This document shows, piece by piece, positions 15,955 to 26,500 of a stretch of DNA of 64,000 bases. Below the pieces are notes generated by a model, which was not told where the DNA came from, ran no database searches, and saw nothing but the letters and a program-made list of their open reading frames with translations. The number at the start of each line of letters is the position of its first letter. Positions within the stretch are counted from its first letter, which is position 1. This DNA comes from CBDHFN01 sp965262605 (GTDB lineage Bacteria; Pseudomonadota; Alphaproteobacteria; JASGCL01). The translations under genes and the position numbers were made by a program. The DNA lies in the NCBI GenBank assembly GCA_965262605.1, contig CBDHFN010000001.1, positions 142,406 through 206,405 of the forward strand, written 5' to 3'.

Positions 15955-16780
15955 GGTTTTATTTAATTCCTTTTTGGTGCAAAAACAATAAAAATCAATA
16001 TTGTTTTTTCGGGTTTATATCATTGAAATATATAAGTTTGTAAGAGATTGCAGCATATTGTAAAAATAAGTATTTTTTTGAATATACTTGTCGTTTTTAG
16101 TTAAAATTTGTCAGATTATTTTGAAAATTTATCGTTATTTGTAATATAATGTTAAAATTTGAAAGTTGATTAAAAAAAATTGTAATAATTTGTAGCAATT
16201 TGTTAATGCAAAAAAAAATTTATACCACGCTTTATGAACATGTTTAAATTAAGTTATTGAAATATATTGATTTTGGTAAATATTGTAATTATTTGTAATC
16301 CTTAGCTAAAATTTGTTGTTATTTGTTATTATTTGTAATTTCATCTATAAATAACATAATTAATGCCACTAAGCAAGAAAATAAATCATTGTAAAATATA
16401 AGTTTGTTTTAATTTGTAAGAATTTGCAATTGCATTGTCAAGTTTAGTCGTTATTTTAATTTTTATGATGAAACTAAGTTATTTATCAAAAAAATAATCA
16501 AATTTTTATTGTCGTAAGTTTATTACATCATTGAAATATAAGTTAATATTTTGAATTGTAGCAATTTGTAATCACATAGTCATAATATATACTAATTTGT
16601 AATTAATTGTAATTACCCAAAAAAAAATTGTAATTCTGTGTATAAAAAAAATTAAGGCAGGATATGTCAAGGTATGCACCTTTACCCTGCCCATTTTGAT
16701 TATCAAAATCTTATGCGCATACATGCTTAACGGGGGGATAAAATATTAGTTGAATTTGCAAATTAATATTGTATTTTATT
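15955..16780. repeat. Non-coding tract with dense TTTGTAA/ATTGTAA repeats
   Basis: This tract holds no gene. I count about fifteen copies of (A/T)TTGTA(A/G), nearly all in one orientation, for example near 16038, 16138, 16179, 16282, 16292, 16331, 16388, 16414, 16556, 16566, 16597, 16606 and 16627. A longer unit beginning ATCATTG(A/T)AA.ATAAGTT recurs at about 16020, 16386 and 16529. Each time a TTGTA-containing segment and, further on, GCAATTTG- or TTTGCAA-like sequence follow. The array resembles iterons or multiple regulator sites. It separates the recombinase from the restriction cluster and must also contain the promoters of both. Confidence 0.7.
16656..16710. other. Two adjacent hairpins upstream of the SNF2 helicase
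   Basis: The outer stem GGCAGG (16656-16661) pairs with CCTGCC (16686-16691), and nested within it AAGGT-ATGC-ACCTT (16669-16682) is a perfect short stem. Immediately after, ATTTTGA-TTA-TCAAAAT (16693-16709) forms a second palindrome. Neither is followed by a T-run, so these are more likely protein-binding or attachment structures than terminators. Confidence 0.45.
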
Positions 16781-19681
16781 ATGATGAAGCAAATTACCAA
16801 TTATCATGCCCAATTTTACGCGTTTGAATTGACGCGCAAGAAGCCCGTTCATGCCAATAATATTGATGGCATTACAAGTGCCTTATCGGATGCCCAAGTT
16901 GATTTAAACCCTCACCAAATCCAAGCTGCTTTATTTGCGTTTAATTCGCCATTTTCTAAGGGCGCAATTTTAGCGGACGAGGTTGGATTGGGCAAAACAA
17001 TTGAAGCAGGATTATTATTATCACAACATTACGCCATTCATAAACGAAAATTATTAATCATCACGCCCGCCAATTTGCGCAAGCAATGGAATCAAGAATT
17101 AATGGATAAATTTTATTTACCATCAGTTATTATGGAAAATAAATCATTTAATGCCGAGATAAACAAGGGAAACTTTAATCCATTTGACCAATCTGAAATT
17201 ATCATTGCTTCCTTTCAATTTGTAAAATCCAAATCCCCCTATATTAAAAAAATCCCGTGGGATTTAGTGGTAATAGACGAAGCCCACCGCCTGCGTAATG
17301 TGTATAAACCTAATAATAAAATTGCTAATACCATAAAATCTGCATTACAAGATTATAAAAAAATTCTGTTAACTGCGACACCATTACAAAATTCATTTTT
17401 AGAATTATATGGTTTGGTTAGCTTAATTGATGAAAATTTATTTGGCAATTTAGACAGCTTTAAAATTCAATATGGCAATCAAAAAATTAACGAAGATAGA
17501 ATTTACCAAGAATTGCGCACACGAATAAAACCCATCTGCCAACGCACCCTAAGGAAGCAGGTATTGGAATATATTAAATTCACTGAACGCAGGGCAATCT
17601 GCGAAGAATATTTTCAAGATGACAAAGAACAAAAATTATATAATTTAGTATCCGATTATTTGCAACGCAAAAATATTTATGCATTGCCATCGGGGCAACG
17701 GCAATTAATGACGCTAATTTTGCGGAAATTATTGGCTTCTTCGTCTTTTGCCATTGGAGGCACATTATTAAAATTAAAAACCAAGCTTGACGAGGTGAGC
17801 CAATCACACCAAAGCGCAGAATTTGACGAAGAAATATTAGCCGATTATGATGGCGAAGATGAATTGCGTGATGAGTATGAAGATGATGAAGAATCACCAA
17901 CCAAGGGCAAAAAAACATATACGCCCGATGAAATTAAAGAAATTCAAGCAGAAAAAAACCATTTAAATCAAATTTACGAATTGGCAAATTCCATTACAAA
18001 AAATGCCAAGGGTGAAAAATTATTGACTGCGCTTCGCCACGCCATGGACGAAGCAAACCGATTTAAAGATAAAAATGACACAAAAATGCAGGACAAAGCG
18101 ATTATTTTTACCGAATCATTAAAAACACAACAATATATTTATGAATTATTACAAGATTCTGAATTTAAGAATAAAATTGTCTTGTTTAATGGCAGTAATA
18201 ATGATGAAAAATCCAAAGAAATTTACAAAAATTGGCTATTTAAGCATAAAAACAGCGATAAAATTACGGGGTCTGCCACCGCCGATAAACGCGCCGCTTT
18301 GGTTGATTATTTTCGTGATGAAGCCAATATTATGATTGCCACCGAAGCTGCCGCCGAGGGGATAAATCTGCAATTTTGTAATTTAATAGTCAATTTTGAT
18401 ATGCCATGGAATCCGCAACGCGTGGAACAACGAATTGGGCGATGCCACCGATACGGACAAAAATATGATGTGATAGTGCTTAATTTTGTTAATAAAGAAA
18501 ATCAAGCCGAATGCAGAATTTATGAATTATTGGACGAAAAATTCAAATTATTCAGTGGCGTGTTTGGCGCATCCGATGAAATATTGGGCACAATTGAATC
18601 GGGCACAGATTTTGAAAAACGGGTAATGGATATTATTCAAAAATCCAAAACTTCGACACAAATTCAACAAGAATTTGATTTTTTACAAAGCCAATTTGAA
18701 ACAGAAATTAAACAGGCAAAAGATATTTCGTTTGAAAGTCTGATGAATAATTTTGACCCACAAGTTTTACAAAAAATTAAAATTGAAACAAACCGATATT
18801 TAAAAATATTTGAACAAATGTTATGGGATTTAAGCATACATGAATTAAAAAACCATGCAAATTTTAACAATTTTGATAAAAATTTTCAATTAAATCAAAT
18901 TCCAACGGGATTGCGCCATGTCAATCTTGGCTTATATTCCATGGCAAAGAACCAAGATGATGGAAATGCTTACCGAATTCACCACCCTTTGGCGCAATTT
19001 ATTTTGGAACAAGCAAAAATGCGAATATTGCCCCACCATCATTTAACTTTTCAAGCTTCAACCGATAATATTCAAAGAACGCCATTACAAAATTTAATTG
19101 GGCAATCAGGCGAATTGGAATGCCATTTATTAACCATCAAGGGCATTGACACCAACGAATATATTATTTTTGCGGGTTTAACCGATGATAATTTGCCCCT
19201 TACCCAAGACCAATGCACCCGTTTATTTCAATGCAATGCCGATGATAATGGCGCAGTGATGGATTTAATTCCCGCCAATCATGATGCCATGAATCAAATT
19301 TTAAATAATGAAATTACCACCATAAACACCAACCACCAAATCCAAAATAATCAATGGTATGAAGCAGAATCCGATAAAATCCAAAAATGGGCGGATGATA
19401 TGAAAACCAAATTACGCCGTGAATACGAAGAGGTGGTAAATAAATTGAGCGACCATAAAAAATTACGAAAACAGGCAAATGGACTGAATGAAAAATTAAG
19501 GATTGACAAGGAAATTTTAAAAATAAATCAAGAATTATTTGCAGCCGAGGATAACATCAGGCAAGGCAACAAAGAAATCACCGAAAAACACCATGATTTT
19601 TTAGACGAAGTGCAACGATTAATAAGCCAACAAGATATAACCCATCGCAAAATATTTTCACTAAAATTTACTTGCATTTAA
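16781..19681 (+). CDS. RapA-like SNF2-family helicase of a restriction cluster
   Basis: This 966-residue superfamily 2 ATPase has Walker A LADEVGLGKTIEAGLLL at about residue 65 and DEAH box VVIDEAHRLRN near 164. LLTATPLQNS lies near 200, and the C-terminal helicase lobe has ATEAAAEGINLQFCNLIVNF and QRIGRCHRYGQ near 550. The last 350 residues contain long charged helices (NQELFAAEDNIRQGNKEITE). RapA/HepA-like proteins translocate on DNA. Here the gene is first in a four-gene plus-strand cluster with a methyltransferase, Fic protein and Res endonuclease, so a defence role as DNA translocase or sensor is likely. Start: ATGATG at 16781/16784, no clear ribosome site. A TTG at 16769 is in frame. 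Confidence 0.88.
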   Translation: MMKQITNYHAQFYAFELTRKKPVHANNIDGITSALSDAQVDLNPHQIQAALFAFNSPFSKGAILADEVGLGKTIEAGLLLSQHYAIHKRKLLIITPANLRKQWNQELMDKFYLPSVIMENKSFNAEINKGNFNPFDQSEIIIASFQFVKSKSPYIKKIPWDLVVIDEAHRLRNVYKPNNKIANTIKSALQDYKKILLTATPLQNSFLELYGLVSLIDENLFGNLDSFKIQYGNQKINEDRIYQELRTRIKPICQRTLRKQVLEYIKFTERRAICEEYFQDDKEQKLYNLVSDYLQRKNIYALPSGQRQLMTLILRKLLASSSFAIGGTLLKLKTKLDEVSQSHQSAEFDEEILADYDGEDELRDEYEDDEESPTKGKKTYTPDEIKEIQAEKNHLNQIYELANSITKNAKGEKLLTALRHAMDEANRFKDKNDTKMQDKAIIFTESLKTQQYIYELLQDSEFKNKIVLFNGSNNDEKSKEIYKNWLFKHKNSDKITGSATADKRAALVDYFRDEANIMIATEAAAEGINLQFCNLIVNFDMPWNPQRVEQRIGRCHRYGQKYDVIVLNFVNKENQAECRIYELLDEKFKLFSGVFGASDEILGTIESGTDFEKRVMDIIQKSKTSTQIQQEFDFLQSQFETEIKQAKDISFESLMNNFDPQVLQKIKIETNRYLKIFEQMLWDLSIHELKNHANFNNFDKNFQLNQIPTGLRHVNLGLYSMAKNQDDGNAYRIHHPLAQFILEQAKMRILPHHHLTFQASTDNIQRTPLQNLIGQSGELECHLLTIKGIDTNEYIIFAGLTDDNLPLTQDQCTRLFQCNADDNGAVMDLIPANHDAMNQILNNEITTINTNHQIQNNQWYEAESDKIQKWADDMKTKLRREYEEVVNKLSDHKKLRKQANGLNEKLRIDKEILKINQELFAAEDNIRQGNKEITEKHHDFLDEVQRLISQQDITHRKIFSLKFTCI

Positions 19682-19736
19682 AATGGTTTAAATTATAGTT
19701 TCTTGACAAAATGGGTTTAATACAAAGGGAATAACC

Positions 19737-22250
19737 ATGGGCGCAAATACCAAAGAACAATTATTTAAAACCGCAATTGGGCAAATTTTTATCGGCGCGA
19801 AAATGCAAGGCATGGGCGGGCAATCAGGGTTTCGTAATTTATTAAATATTAAAAACCAATATTTTCAAAAATTATTTGACCAATTTATGCGTGAAGTTGA
19901 CAATGAACCGATTATTAATAAAGATTTTAAAGAGGAATTTTACGATAAATTATATAATTTTTTTAACCGATATTTTTCCGAAAATGGCAGTGTCTATTTT
20001 CGCCATACACCCGCATATCAAAAAATTTATGAACATGTTTATCAAGACGGACGCGATGTTGCATTGTTTTGGAAAACCCAGATGCTTTATTATGTTAAAT
20101 CCGAGGTAATATACCAATCGGCGATTATCGCAGCCAAAGAATATAATAATGATGGTAAAGCCACCAGCACAATTCCCATTTATATTAATGCCGACCTTAT
20201 TCAACATAAAAAAAATAACGAAAAAAAATCACTGATGTTTGAATTTGCCCGCATGGAAAAAATTGATGGCAAGGATACGATTATACTGACCGCCCAATAT
20301 AGCGAGGGGGGCAAAATCACCAAAACCGCGGATATTGCCAAACAAGCAAAAATACCCGAATCATATATTAACGATGCTATTATGCAATTTAATAAACAAT
20401 CGGAAATTGATTTTTTTATCAATAAAAATGCCCGCGCATTCCTATCGGAACAATTGGATTTATATTTATATCAATTTATGTTTAAAGAACCGACCAGCTT
20501 TACCGAATATCGCATTAAGCAAATTCAAACCATTAAACAATTTGCCTTGAAATTAATTGATTTTATCAGCCAGTTTGAGGACGAATTAGTGCGAATTTGG
20601 AATAAACCAAAATTTGTGAAAAACTGCCATTTCGTTATTACCATGGATAAATTACCCGCAGGCATGATTGATACAATTATCAATCATGAAGGATTCACCG
20701 CACAAATGCACGAATGGCACGAATTGGGCATGGTGGATGAAAATTTTAAATATGATGAAATGGCGCGGATTCAAAAACCCACTCTGCCACTTGATACAAA
20801 ATTTTTTGCCGATATACAATATGAAATTTTGGGTGCGCTGGATGGGGATTTGGACGATATAACCGATGGCGTATTGATTCATTCGGAAAATTATCAGGCA
20901 TTAAACAGCATTAAAAATAAATACCGCGAAAAAGTCCAGTGCATATACATTGACCCGCCGTTTAATTTGGATTCATCTGACCAATTCCAATACCGCACCA
21001 ATTATAAGGATAGTAATTGGGCAAGCCTTCTGGAAAATCGTTTAACAATAGCCAAGAATTTTTTACACGACAGAGGTAGTATATTTGTGCGCTGTGATTA
21101 TAATGGTAATTATTTGGTAAGGTGTATATTAGATGATATTTTATTATATCAAAATGAAATTATACTATCCAAATCAGCAAAGTTAACTGAAACTATTTCA
21201 AAATATCATAGTGGGCACGATTCATTATATTTTTATACTAAAAGCAATAACTATAATTTTGCAACAGCAACAAAGCAAAGAGAAAATCCTAAGTGGCGAC
21301 CAATGCACTTGCCAGGCATTCGTTGGTCTCCAATAACAATTGAAGAAAAAAAATTGTTTTCAGTGGAAAATTTAAAAATTAACTCAAGAGGGCAATGGGC
21401 AACAAGAGCAAGAATTATTTTAGGTATAGAATATTTACCACCTGAAGGGCGACATTGGGCTTTAAGTCAACAATCAATTACTGATTTAGAAAAAATTGGT
21501 GGAATAAAACTTAATGAAAATGGGTATCCGATTTCATTAGAAGGAGATGAACAAAAACTAACAGATAATTGGACTAACTGGGTTGGATATTCTAGCCATT
21601 GGGGTTTTTCTACCGAAAATAACGAAGAAATTTTAAATAATGTTATTTATACTGCTTCTATTAATCAACACGATATAATCCTTGACTTTTTTTCTGGTTC
21701 GGGCACCACGGTGGCGGTGGCGCATAAATTGGGGCGCAAATGGTTGGGGGTGGAAATGGGTGACCATTTTCATTCGGTAATTATGCCCCGCATGAAACGA
21801 GTTTTATTTTATGATAAATCGGGCATATCCAAAGATTTAAAAGAATATAAGGGCGGTGGTATATTCAAATATTACGCGCTGGAACAATATGAAGAAGCAT
21901 TGCAAGCGTGCGATTATCGCGATGATACTGCCCCATCATTATGGGATAATGCCAAGACCATTTATGAACAATATCCTTTTTTGCATGATGCAAAAATTAC
22001 CAATTATATTGATTGGGTATTGGATAAAGATACCGATAAAATGCGCCTAAACCTGCCCAATGGGTATGATTTAGGGGAATCATTGGCAAATTATTATGCG
22101 TGGCATATTGTAATGAAAAATACCGATTCCATCACTATTCGCGACAATGGCATTGAAAAAACCATTAACCTGAACCCCGCAACCATGGATGCGAATGAAC
22201 GCGATGAGTTTTTAAACCGAATCAAACCATTTATATGGTGGGGGGAATAA
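19737..22250 (+). CDS. Type III-like adenine DNA methyltransferase (Mod)
   Basis: This 837-residue beta-class N6-adenine methyltransferase has catalytic motif IV YIDPPFNLDSSD at about residue 402. It precedes the target-recognition region, and SAM-binding motif I (FFSGSGTTVAVAHKLG) comes near 650. About 380 residues of N-terminal sequence without a clear family name precede the catalytic domain, and a 170-residue tail follows. Ribosome site AAAGGGAATA, start ATG 19737. It lies 55 bp after the helicase and 29 bp before fic. The recognition region (about 21115-21680) uses AGA/AGG/CGA/CGT for every arginine I read, whereas the rest of the gene mostly uses CGC. That suggests this block was exchanged. 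Confidence 0.9.
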   Translation: MGANTKEQLFKTAIGQIFIGAKMQGMGGQSGFRNLLNIKNQYFQKLFDQFMREVDNEPIINKDFKEEFYDKLYNFFNRYFSENGSVYFRHTPAYQKIYEHVYQDGRDVALFWKTQMLYYVKSEVIYQSAIIAAKEYNNDGKATSTIPIYINADLIQHKKNNEKKSLMFEFARMEKIDGKDTIILTAQYSEGGKITKTADIAKQAKIPESYINDAIMQFNKQSEIDFFINKNARAFLSEQLDLYLYQFMFKEPTSFTEYRIKQIQTIKQFALKLIDFISQFEDELVRIWNKPKFVKNCHFVITMDKLPAGMIDTIINHEGFTAQMHEWHELGMVDENFKYDEMARIQKPTLPLDTKFFADIQYEILGALDGDLDDITDGVLIHSENYQALNSIKNKYREKVQCIYIDPPFNLDSSDQFQYRTNYKDSNWASLLENRLTIAKNFLHDRGSIFVRCDYNGNYLVRCILDDILLYQNEIILSKSAKLTETISKYHSGHDSLYFYTKSNNYNFATATKQRENPKWRPMHLPGIRWSPITIEEKKLFSVENLKINSRGQWATRARIILGIEYLPPEGRHWALSQQSITDLEKIGGIKLNENGYPISLEGDEQKLTDNWTNWVGYSSHWGFSTENNEEILNNVIYTASINQHDIILDFFSGSGTTVAVAHKLGRKWLGVEMGDHFHSVIMPRMKRVLFYDKSGISKDLKEYKGGGIFKYYALEQYEEALQACDYRDDTAPSLWDNAKTIYEQYPFLHDAKITNYIDWVLDKDTDKMRLNLPNGYDLGESLANYYAWHIVMKNTDSITIRDNGIEKTINLNPATMDANERDEFLNRIKPFIWWGE

Positions 22251-22279
22251 TGAAAGTAAGGAATAATTATTAACTAAAT

Positions 22280-23344
22280 ATGCTAGAATTACTGCCATTA
22301 AATCAAGAATTGGAAACCAAAGAAATTATGCGCTTGGTGGCAAGGGCGAGAGGCGCATTAGCCGAATTAAAGGGCATAGCCAATGCCATGCCCAATCCGA
22401 AAATTTTAATTAATAGCCTTACCCTGCAAGAGGCAAAAGATTCATCAGAAATTGAAAATATAATTACCACCAATGACGAAATTTTTGCATCCAATGCCCC
22501 TGAACATTACTTTGCCAGCCTTGCTTCCAAGGAGGTGCATCATTATAATCACGCGCTAAAAACGGGGTTTAGACAAATGACATGGCGCAAATATAATATT
22601 ATATCTGAAAAATTAATAAAAAAAATCCAATCAAAAATTATTGGTAATGATGCGGGTTATCGCCAATCGCAAAACCATTTAATTAACAATAATGGACAAT
22701 TAATTTACACGCCACCACCGCAATATGATGTGCCAAAATTAATGGCAAATTTAGAAAAATTTATCAATGATAATGAATTAAGCGATTGCGACCCATTAAT
22801 AAAAATGGCAATTATTCATCACCGATTTGAAACTATCCACCCGTTTTTAGATGGTAACGGGCGCACAGGCAGAATAATAAATATTTTATATTTGGTGCAA
22901 CAAGGATTATTAGACAGCCCAATATTATATCTTAGCCGTTATATTAATAACCACAAATCTGATTATTACCGATTATTACAACAACCGCGCGATACGAACC
23001 AATGGCATGAATGGATTGTTTTTATGTTAACAGCTGTCGAAAAAACAGCATTACAAACGATTGATATTGTTAAAAATATGACCAAAATTATGCAAACACA
23101 TAAAAAGATTATGCGCAGTAAGAAAAAAATTTATAGCCAAGAACTGATTAATAATATTTTCAAACACCCCTATACTAAAATTGAATTTGTTATGAAAGAT
23201 TTACAAATATCTAGGCCAACCGCGGCAAATAAATTAGATAATTTGGTTGATTTGGGGATTTTGACCAAACATAAAATTAAAAATAGTAATTTCTATGTGA
23301 ATAAGCAACTTTATGAATTATTATTAAACACCCCAAGATTATAA
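22280..23344 (+). CDS. Fic-family AMP-transferase with N-terminal inhibitory helix
   Basis: This 354-residue protein has the Fic catalytic loop HPFLDGNGRTGRI intact near residue 195. Its N-terminus contains DSSEIENI, which fits the inhibitory motif (S/T)xxxE(G/N), so the enzyme should be autoinhibited until activated. The C-terminal part (KIEFVMKDLQISRPTAANKLDNL) is a winged-helix DNA-binding domain, as in the common Fic-HTH architecture. It sits between the methyltransferase and Res genes on the same strand. A role in controlling the restriction enzyme, or in growth arrest when the system is triggered, is an inference. Confidence 0.88.
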   Translation: MLELLPLNQELETKEIMRLVARARGALAELKGIANAMPNPKILINSLTLQEAKDSSEIENIITTNDEIFASNAPEHYFASLASKEVHHYNHALKTGFRQMTWRKYNIISEKLIKKIQSKIIGNDAGYRQSQNHLINNNGQLIYTPPPQYDVPKLMANLEKFINDNELSDCDPLIKMAIIHHRFETIHPFLDGNGRTGRIINILYLVQQGLLDSPILYLSRYINNHKSDYYRLLQQPRDTNQWHEWIVFMLTAVEKTALQTIDIVKNMTKIMQTHKKIMRSKKKIYSQELINNIFKHPYTKIEFVMKDLQISRPTAANKLDNLVDLGILTKHKIKNSNFYVNKQLYELLLNTPRL

Positions 23345-23365
23345 AGCTATGACAAAAAAACCACT

Positions 23366-23471
23366 ATTTTCTTTACACAGATTAATGGGAATGATAAAAA
23401 AATACCATTTTCTTTACATAGCTTTATGGCAATGCCAAACAAAATGCCATTTTCTTTACATAGCTTTATCG
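23366..23471. repeat. Three imperfect direct repeats between fic and res
   Basis: The core TTTTCTTTACATAGCTTTAT occurs twice exactly (about 23408-23429 and 23450-23471) and once in degraded form at 23366-23388, spaced 41-42 bp. The two good copies are also preceded by CCA. They overlap the small RhuM-like remnant and may reflect slippage that destroyed its 5' part. Confidence 0.7.
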
Positions 23472-23560
23472 GATATTATCAATCAGAAACAAAAATTTAC
23501 CGCGAATATATCCAAAATGGCTTTGTTTTGGACGATAAACAACTTATACGGGGGCGATAA
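23426..23560 (+). pseudogene. RhuM-like C-terminal remnant
   Basis: The frame that ends TAATG at the res start encodes 44 residues from an ATG at 23426, ending in IYREYIQNGFVLDDKQLIRGR (cited in part). This resembles the conserved ..EYI.KGFVLDD.RL.. stretch of RhuM-family proteins. The upstream part of such a protein is absent and replaced by the repeats. It could be a small translated leader coupled to res, but a remnant is more likely. A different frame over the same bases (23349-23567) gives a repetitive peptide that I reject. Confidence 0.45.
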
Positions 23561-26500
23561 TGGCTAAAAAAATTCAAGATAAAGATAATATTAACACAAC
23601 ACTAATTGATAAATTGCCCAGCATGGAACATGCCCCGCGCCAACCACAATGGCAATTTACACCCGATGAATTGGCATTTTTTAACCACGATATAAAACTT
23701 TATGATTATCAAACCAATGCCCTTAAAAATGCAATTTGGGCTATGGAATGTTTTTTTAAGGATGGTAAATTTCCCACAGATATTAACAAAACCATTTTTA
23801 GCGATATTTATTATAGATTTAATGCAGAAGTTTGCCAAAGACAAGGCGTATTGCCCGCGGCAAAATTATTATTAAATGCGTTATCCATTTTTGACCGCAA
23901 AAATCATCGCGACAAGGTAGAACCAATTTTTGAATTAATGAAACCATATTACCCCATTGATTTTAACTATAACAACCAAAAATATATTGATTTTAGCCAT
24001 TTTATCAACCGAATTAGCTTTTGGATGGCAACGGGTTCGGGAAAAACCTTTATCATTGTCAAATTATGTGAAATTTTATACGAATTAATGAATCAACAGG
24101 CAATACCCAAGCGCGATTTATTAATTTTAATTCCCCGCGATGATTTAATTACCCAATTAACCCGCGCCGTCAATCAATATAATCAATCGCACCGCGATAA
24201 ACCGATTAGATTAGTGCCATTAAAAAATTATGCCAATGAGAAATATGGTAATAACTTGCAATTTAATCATGAAATTATCATTTATTATTATCGTTCTGAT
24301 AATTTGTCAGATAAGCAAGGCGATGCCGAAATTGATTTTAAAAATTATGAAAATGGGGGTGAATGGTATATTTTATTGGACGAAGCGCATAAGGGCGAAA
24401 AAGGGGAATCTTTACACCAAGCATATTATTCCATCATGTCGCGCAAGGGATTTTTATTTAATTTCAGCGCAACTTTTATTGATGATATTGATTTAATTTC
24501 CACCATTGCCAATTTTAATCTAAAAGAATTTATTAAGCATGGTTATGGTAAAAACATATTTTTAACCGATAAATCCTTAACTGGTTTAAACAGCGAATAT
24601 AATATTGAAGAAAAAACAAAAAACATCTTAAAATCGCTGATTAATTTGGCATTGGTTAAGAAACAAAAACGGGCTTTGGCGGAAAATTCACAATTAACTT
24701 ACCATGAACCATTATTGGTTAGCTATGTTAATTCGGTAAATGACAAGGATTCAGCCAAGGATTCTGATTTATCCTTATTTTTTAGGCTTATTCGCGATAT
24801 TGCCAATCAAAATGATAATGAATTATCACCGATATTTAATAATGCCTATAATGAATTACAACCTGAATTATTGGCGCATAAATCGTTATTTAATGAACAA
24901 TCATTGCGCAATATTCCCGAATGTTCGTTGAGCGAATTTCGCCAATTGATTTTTAATACTGGCGAACCATCATCGCTGGAAATATTAAAATCCAATTCAA
25001 AAAACAAGGAAATTGCGATTAAATGTAAATCCGCCGAAAAACCCTTTGCACTTATCCGCATTGGGGATACAAGCAAATTTGAAAACAAAGTTTTGGCGGG
25101 GTATGAATTTAATAATGCCCTTCGCGATTCCAGCTTTTTTGATAATTTAGAGGGTGAGGATTCAATTTCAATTCTTATGGGTTCACGCGCCTTTTTTGAA
25201 GGGTGGGATTCCCTTCGCCCCAATGTGATTTGCTTTATCAATATTGGTTCAACCAACGCTAAACGCTATATATTGCAATCAGTGGGACGGGGCGTGCGCT
25301 TAAGACCAGCAAAATCGCAACCACAATTTCGGATGCGCATTGAAAAACACCATGAATTGCACCATAATTCATCTCAAGTCCATTTGCTTGAAAGTCTGTT
25401 TGTTTATTCAACCAATATTAACGCCGTTAAATTTATATTGGAAATTGTTAATTGGCAAAATAAATTTAACCCTGATGGACAATTTTTACCATTACAAAAA
25501 AATATAAATTTACCTTTTACCTTAATTAAACCGACTTATTTAACCAAGGATAAAATTCAAGACAAAACGCCACTTGAATTATATTGTGATAAAAATTTTG
25601 TAATGCAAATTTTAAATTCACCCAATATAATTTTATTTTATCAATATGGATTTAACGCGAACCAAATTAGATTTATCAAAAATTTTATGCTTGATAAACA
25701 ATATACGAATAATAAACAATATATGAATAATGAAAAATATTTGCAATTTAATGTTGAAGGGGATAATGCCCTTAATATAAATCAAGTTATTCAAGCAATT
25801 AAAGAATATATCAGTGCAACACAAGATGAATTTCAAGAATTTACCGCCATTATTGATAATGCCGATGACGAAGATGATATTGTTCATTGGCGTAAAATTC
25901 ATTTCAAAGGGAATAATTACCATGATTTTATAAAGCAAATTCAAAAAATGGCAAATCCAGAGACCGAAGAGGAATTGACTAAGCTTTTGACTGAACAGAA
26001 GATAACTCCAAAAGAGTTTGGCGAAAGATACAAAAACATCACAAATTCAAACAAATTGCAACTAACCGACAACTTTTGGGGCGTAAGCCTTTACCATATC
26101 GCCGAACATTTTTATCATCCAATTATTACCGCTGATGAAAATGTTAATTTTTTACAAAATGTTATAAATACCCCATCTGAATGCCAATTTATAGACAAAT
26201 TATGCAAATATTGGCAAGAAAATTCTAAAAATTTCAACGGGCAATGGATTTTTTCAAAATTAATTGACAGACTGGATAAAATTTATATTCCTTATACTGA
26301 AAATGGCATTGCAAGAAAATTTTACCCCGATTTTATTTTTTGGATATTGGTTGATGATGTTTATCATGTTATATTCGTAGACCCCAAGGGCACTGCCCAT
26401 AATAATGCCCATTTTAAATGCGATGGATTTAATAAAACATTTCCATCAGGCAAGGATTATTTTTATCAGGGTAAAAAAGTGATTCCAAAATTATTAATGT

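Noticed and set aside
15990..16640. CRISPR array
   Set aside because: The repeats are short, degenerate and irregularly spaced, with no constant spacer length and no cas genes nearby.
23349..23567. 72-codon plus-strand frame between fic and res
   Set aside because: The product is a translation of the three DNA repeats (HFLYIAL motif). The other frame, ending TAATG at res, gives a recognisable RhuM-like tail.
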